Assembly (NCBI RefSeq): GCF_000338275.1
Contig: NZ_ANMR01000043.1
Span: 62,001-126,000 of the forward strand
DNA from: Staphylococcus xylosus NJ
GTDB taxonomy: Bacteria; Bacillota; Bacilli; Staphylococcales; Staphylococcaceae
Reading direction: 5' to 3'
Length of the DNA stretch: 64,000 bases
Numbering within the stretch: position 1 is the first letter of the stretch; each line of letters opens with the position of its first letter. The notes beneath the pieces are model-generated. The model made no database searches. It worked only from the letters and a program-made list of their open reading frames with translations, and was not told the origin of the DNA. The translations under genes were made by a program, and so were the position numbers. Below, in pieces: positions 60,824 through 64,000 of the stretch.

Positions 60824-60866
60824 AGCTATGAAGATATCTGTATAGATGTCTTTATAGCTTTTTCTA
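60824..60866 (+). terminator. Glycosyltransferase terminator (AGCTATGAAGATATCT family)
   Basis: AGCTATGAAGATATCT pairs with AGATGTCTTTATAGCT around GTAT, then T-rich. Its left arm is identical to the one at 27498-27513. From here to the PSM promoter at 61110 the sequence is AT-rich with nothing else I can identify. Confidence 0.82.
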
Positions 60867-61109
60867 TTACATAACCATATAAGGTGTGATGTTAAATTTT
60901 AATTCATATTCTCATTAAATCATTACTTTTTATTTAAAAATAAAAATGAAATATAAGCAGCGTTTTGAATTGTCTAACAATATTAATGAATTCGAAATAC
61001 TGTTTTAATATTAAATTTACATAGTTGTGGTTGATTTAATTGTGCATAATACACTTAGGAATTCAAAACTGTTTTGTAAATTGAATAAATTAACAGATAA
61101 AGCAAATTT

Positions 61110-61159
61110 ATAGTTAAGTAAGAAAAAACAGACAATTTAATTTCGTATTATCTTATAGT
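61110..61159 (+). promoter_or_regulatory. PSM-beta operon promoter with paired AgrA-like repeats
   Basis: ATAGTTAAG (61110-61118) and ACAATTTAA (61132-61140) are separated by 13 bases. They match the AgrA direct repeat ACAGTTAAG at 8/9 and 7/9 positions, with spacing like the agr P2 promoter. A -10 box TATAGT lies at 61154-61159. In S. aureus AgrA directly activates psm genes. Confidence 0.65.
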
Positions 61160-61259
61160 GAATGTAAGGAACGATAGCTAAACAAAATAATTAATTAAAA
61201 GCATCGTTTTCAATATAAAAACAGTCATAATAATTAAATTTTAACGAGGAGTGTTTACA

Positions 61260-61394
61260 ATGGAAGGTTTATTCGAAGCAATTAAAAACACAGTTCAAGC
61301 TGGTGTCGCAGGAGATGGCGCTAAATTAGGAACAAGCATTGTAAGTATCGTGGAAAATGGTGTAGGTTTAGTATCAAAATTATTCGGATTCTAG
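61260..61394 (+). CDS. Phenol-soluble modulin beta (first copy)
   Basis: PSM-beta peptides are 44-residue amphipathic, formyl-methionine-bearing secreted peptides without signal sequence, exported by Pmt; they act in biofilm structuring and mild inflammation. The peptide begins MEGLFEAIKNTVQAGVAG and ends NGVGLVSKLFGF, typical of the family. An acgaggagtg ribosome site precedes it. It is the first of three tandem copies and 40 of 44 residues match the third copy. Confidence 0.95.
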   Translation: MEGLFEAIKNTVQAGVAGDGAKLGTSIVSIVENGVGLVSKLFGF

Positions 61395-61436
61395 ATTTTA
61401 ATTTAATATAAATTAATTAATGAAGGAGACATTCAA

Positions 61437-61571
61437 ATGACTAAATTAGCAGAAGCAATTGCAAACACAGTAGAAGCAGCGAAATCAGGTAATGGTGCAG
61501 ATTTAGGTTCAAGTATTGTAGATATCGTATCAAGTGGTGCAAGTTTAGTAGGAAAACTATTTGGACTATAA
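61437..61571 (+). CDS. Phenol-soluble modulin beta (second copy)
   Basis: This 44-residue PSM-beta begins MTKLAEAIANTVEAAKSG and ends ASLVGKLFGL. It is clearly diverged from the two flanking copies and closer in its N-terminus to the KLAEAIANTV type seen in S. epidermidis and S. haemolyticus. It has a gaaggagac ribosome site and lies 42 bases after the first copy in the same operon. Confidence 0.95.
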   Translation: MTKLAEAIANTVEAAKSGNGADLGSSIVDIVSSGASLVGKLFGL

Positions 61572-61614
61572 GTCTTTTATAAATAAAAAATACAAATTAA
61601 AGGGGTAATTAATT

Positions 61615-61749
61615 ATGGCAGGATTATTTGAAGCAATCAAAGAAACAGTACAAGCAGGTATCGCAGGAGACGGCGCTAAATTAGGAACAAGTATCGTAAG
61701 CATCGTGGAAAATGGTGTAGGTTTAGTATCAAAATTATTCGGATTCTAG
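61615..61749 (+). CDS. Phenol-soluble modulin beta (third copy)
   Basis: This is the third 44-residue PSM-beta, starting MAGLFEAIKETVQAGIAG and ending SKLFGF. It differs from the first copy at only four residues (positions 2, 10, 16 and one shared conservative site may vary by count), so the two arose by recent duplication around the divergent middle gene. The ribosome site is aaaggggtaa. A terminator follows within 20 bases, closing the operon. Confidence 0.95.
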   Translation: MAGLFEAIKETVQAGIAGDGAKLGTSIVSIVENGVGLVSKLFGF

Positions 61750-61767
61750 TTTTTCAATAATATATAC

Positions 61768-61801
61768 AATGGTCAGGGTGATAACCTTGGCCATTTTTTT
61801 A
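61768..61801 (+). terminator. PSM-beta operon terminator
   Basis: AATGGTCAGGGT pairs (with wobbles) with ACCTTGGCCATT around a GATA loop, followed by seven T. Confidence 0.88.
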
Positions 61802-61865
61802 TGTGTAAAAAATGTGTATACTGAAATGGTTAAAGATTATTAGTGATGAACGGAGGAGGGTTTAA

Positions 61866-62552
61866 ATGACAATCAAAAACTTACTTATAGATTTTGATGA
61901 TACATTAGTAGATTTTCATGATGCTGAAACTTTCGCATTTGATAAATTGACAAAAAATTATAACTTAAAAACAAATAAAGAAGATTTAGAAGTCTTCATG
62001 AAAGTTAACCAAGCGCACTGGGATGCATTTCAAAAAAATGAGCTTACTAAAGATGAAGTGTTAAGTAAAAGGTTTGAAGCGTACTTTAAATTACATGATT
62101 TAGTAATAGATGGCGTGGAAGCAGATTTTATATTTAGAGATGAGTTAGCCAATGCACCTATTAAACATTTTACAAATACGGTTGAAACACTAGATACTTT
62201 AAAAGATAATTATGATTTGTATATAGTCACTAATGGTGTTTTAGAAACACAGGAACGTAGAATTGAGAAAACTAACATCGGTCATTGGTTTAAAGGTGTG
62301 TTTGTATCAGAACAAACAGGATATCAAAAGCCAATGCCAGAGTTTTTTGATTATGTATTTGATAAAATTGGAGAAGAAAAACGTAAAGAATCAATGATTA
62401 TTGGTGATTCAGTGACTTCCGATATATTAGGAGGCAAAAATGCTGAAATAGCAACTTGTTGGTTTAACCCTAGAAAAAATGTGAATGAGACAACAATAAG
62501 ACCTGATTATACAATTTCTTCATTAGATGAAATTGTGGTTCATATTCAATAA
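61866..62552 (+). CDS. HAD-superfamily phosphatase, YjjG-type
   Basis: This is a 228-residue haloacid dehalogenase-like hydrolase. Motif I DFDDTLVDF has the nucleophile Asp at 9 and general acid Asp at 11; motif II is VTNGV (near 119), motif III lysine lies in GYQKP, and motif IV is IGDSVTSD (near 180). The YjjG subfamily acts as a nucleotidase on non-canonical nucleotides in E. coli; the substrate here is inferred. An acggaggagg ribosome site precedes the ATG. It follows the PSM operon, as in S. aureus. Confidence 0.92.
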   Translation: MTIKNLLIDFDDTLVDFHDAETFAFDKLTKNYNLKTNKEDLEVFMKVNQAHWDAFQKNELTKDEVLSKRFEAYFKLHDLVIDGVEADFIFRDELANAPIKHFTNTVETLDTLKDNYDLYIVTNGVLETQERRIEKTNIGHWFKGVFVSEQTGYQKPMPEFFDYVFDKIGEEKRKESMIIGDSVTSDILGGKNAEIATCWFNPRKNVNETTIRPDYTISSLDEIVVHIQ

Positions 62553-62610
62553 AAAAGGCGGGACAGAAATCATAATTTTAAAAATTGATTTCAAAGACCC
62601 GCTTTTATAT
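62553..62610. terminator. Terminator after the HAD phosphatase gene
   Basis: AAAGGCGGG pairs with CCCGCTTTT, with an inner AAATCATAATTTT / AAAATTGATTT helix, and a T-rich end. A GGGACAGAAAT core again resembles the recurring terminator family. Confidence 0.82.
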
Positions 62611-62685
62611 TGCTCTGTGTTCTTAAAGAATTATAATGAGTTCACAATTGATAATAGAGTAAATGCTTATTAAAATAAATTTAAA

Positions 62686-63132
62686 TTATTGATCCGGTGA
62701 CCATACTAAAACATCATGGCCTTCTTTGTTGGCTTCTTCTAAATCAGTGAAACCGTGTTTGATGAAAAATTGTTTTGATTGATTACGTGCAATTACTTTA
62801 ATTGGTAATCCCTGATTCTTAGCGAAATCTAACAATGCTTTACCGTAACCTCGATTTTGGAAATCACGTAAAACCTCTAATTTCCACAATACATTATAAT
62901 CGTCGAAATTAGGGAAGTGTTTCTCTTCTACATCACCTTTACGATATAGAGCCATCCTTGCACCTAATCGATCGCCGACATAAATGCCATAAAATGGTGA
63001 ATCTGAACTTGCATCAATCATCTCACCGCGAAGCTCATCGACTAAATATAAATCTCCATTTCCAAAGTTCCTAAAATCTTCGAATAATTCGTCAGTTCTG
63101 TAATTAATATCAAGACGCTTTACGCTAGTCAT
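62686..63132 (-). CDS. GNAT-family N-acetyltransferase (YlbP-like)
   Basis: This is a 148-residue acetyl-CoA-dependent N-acetyltransferase. The pyrophosphate-binding loop is RDFQNRGYGKALLDFA (near 89-104), followed by the beta5 region IKVIARNQSKQFFIKHGF. In Bacillus ylbP occupies the matching position before ylbQ and bshC, which supports the name. The substrate is unknown. A gggggaag ribosome site precedes the ATG. It is divergent from bshC. Confidence 0.9.
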   Translation of the reverse strand: MTSVKRLDINYRTDELFEDFRNFGNGDLYLVDELRGEMIDASSDSPFYGIYVGDRLGARMALYRKGDVEEKHFPNFDDYNVLWKLEVLRDFQNRGYGKALLDFAKNQGLPIKVIARNQSKQFFIKHGFTDLEEANKEGHDVLVWSPDQ

Positions 63133-63402
63133 TGCATCTTCCCCCTTTGTATTATTAAAGATTATTATACCTTATTTTATGAGTTTTTTCACAAAAATGA
63201 CTGCTTGAAACTCTATTTTGTTAATTTATTATCGTTTTTAAAACTATCTAAACATAAAAAATTTGAACAGTTGCAACATTAATGTTTAAGCGTATTGTAT
63301 GGCTTTTATTTGAAAATTTGATATTTGTAAGCCGTATAATTGTCAATATTGGATATAAACTTTATACTGATTAGGAATAGAGTAACATAAGGAGAATTAC
63401 GC

Positions 63403-64000
63403 ATGGATTGTATGACGACAAAACTCAATGAAAAAGATCAATTTATATCAAAACTAAAAAAAAGTGATTCAACGCTAGGACAGTTTTACAACTTAGATGC
63501 CATGGATGAAAAGAGTTATTATGAACGCTTAACAGCTTCTAATAATGGCAGAGAAGTTGAATTAGCTAATATCATAAAAGAATATATGAGTGATTTATCT
63601 TTAACAGAACAACAAGAAAGAAACATTGCATTATTAAGTGACGGTGCGAAGGTGATTATTGGAGGGCAACAAGCCGGTTTGTTCGGTGGGCCACTATATA
63701 CTTTCCATAAAATCTTTTCTATTATTACGTTAAGTGAGAAATTATCGAAAGAACATGATAAAAACGTGGTCCCTGTATTTTGGATTGCTGGGGAAGATCA
63801 TGATTTTGATGAAGTTAATCATACTTATGCTTATAATACACAATATGCTAAATTGCAAAAAATAAAATATCATACAATGACACCTCCTGAAACTAGTGTT
63901 TCTAGGTATTATCCTGATAAAGCACAATTAAAAGAAACTTTACAACAATTTTTTAAACAAATGACCGAAACAGCACACTCTAAACCATTATTAAAAATGT
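63403..64000 (+). CDS. bshC: Bacillithiol biosynthesis protein BshC (3' end outside window)
   Basis: BshC is the putative cysteine ligase that completes bacillithiol, the main low-molecular-weight thiol of staphylococci, by adding Cys to GlcN-malate. The first 199 residues are visible: [18 protein letters not shown], then [20 protein letters not shown] and [19 protein letters not shown], both highly characteristic. The ribosome site is aaggag, 8 bases before the ATG. The gene runs off the right edge (family length about 537). It normally precedes mraZ and the division cluster. Confidence 0.97.
   Translation, partial: MDCMTTKLNEKDQFISKLKKSDSTLGQFYNLDAMDEKSYYERLTASNNGREVELANIIKEYMSDLSLTEQQERNIALLSDGAKVIIGGQQAGLFGGPLYTFHKIFSIITLSEKLSKEHDKNVVPVFWIAGEDHDFDEVNHTYAYNTQYAKLQKIKYHTMTPPETSVSRYYPDKAQLKETLQQFFKQMTETAHSKPLLKM

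Overview
The window is a low-GC staphylococcal chromosome segment, most probably from a coagulase-negative species. Gene order follows the Staphylococcus and Bacillus core: pdhABCD, potRABCD, typA, yla genes, ftsW, pyc, ctaA/ctaB/ctaM, ylb genes, rpmF, pheST, rnhC, zapA, cvpA, polX, mutS2, trxA, uvrC, sdhCAB, murI and bshC. Beta-class phenol-soluble modulins confirm Staphylococcus. Two S. aureus hallmarks are missing where expected. There is no isd heme-uptake cluster between rpmF and the SpoU methylase, and no immune-evasion cluster between tRNA-Arg and the PSM-beta genes. The exact species cannot be fixed from this sequence alone.

Layout: 1-4300 holds the pyruvate dehydrogenase operon, entered near the end of pdhA. 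4377-9150 holds a UPF0223 gene and the spermidine/putrescine transporter with its Xre-cupin regulator. 9220-13100 holds two membrane proteins, mntH with an MntR-type operator, and a strong candidate structured RNA. 13200-20400 holds UPF0637, an inositol monophosphatase-like enzyme, typA, the yla genes and ftsW. 20745-27322 holds pyruvate carboxylase and the heme A / cytochrome oxidase assembly genes. 27697-29961 is a UvrA-like ATPase broken by one nonsense codon. 30143-36794 is the ylb-rpmF region. 36924-42425 holds an M23 peptidase, a SpoU methylase and pheST behind a T-box. 42737-51459 is a cell-division, replication, repair and redox block. 51790-57136 holds sdhCAB and murI/rdgB/yfcE.

57137-61750 is the accessory zone. 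It begins with tRNA-Arg(UCU), passes through the wreck of an ABC exporter and a candidate small RNA, and then carries a TarS/TarP-like glycosyltransferase with two DUF5776-like repeats and a three-gene PSM-beta operon. The PSM operon is preceded by a good match to paired AgrA sites. The window ends inside bshC.

The core genes link into central metabolism. Pdh feeds acetyl-CoA, Pyc replenishes oxaloacetate, Sdh connects the TCA cycle to menaquinone, and CtaA/B/M build the heme-copper oxidase. Several regulatory sites can be read directly: MntR on mntH, a CcpA cre site plus two TGAGAAT palindromes before sdhC, a possible Spx-type AGCA element before trxA, a Phe T-box and AgrA repeats. I found no CRISPR array, intact insertion sequence, prophage or clearly new multi-gene defence system. 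The most promising unexplained items are the candidate RNAs (12890, 17330, 24416, 58490), the glycosyltransferase-DUF5776 gene beside tRNA-Arg, and the sdhC palindromes.
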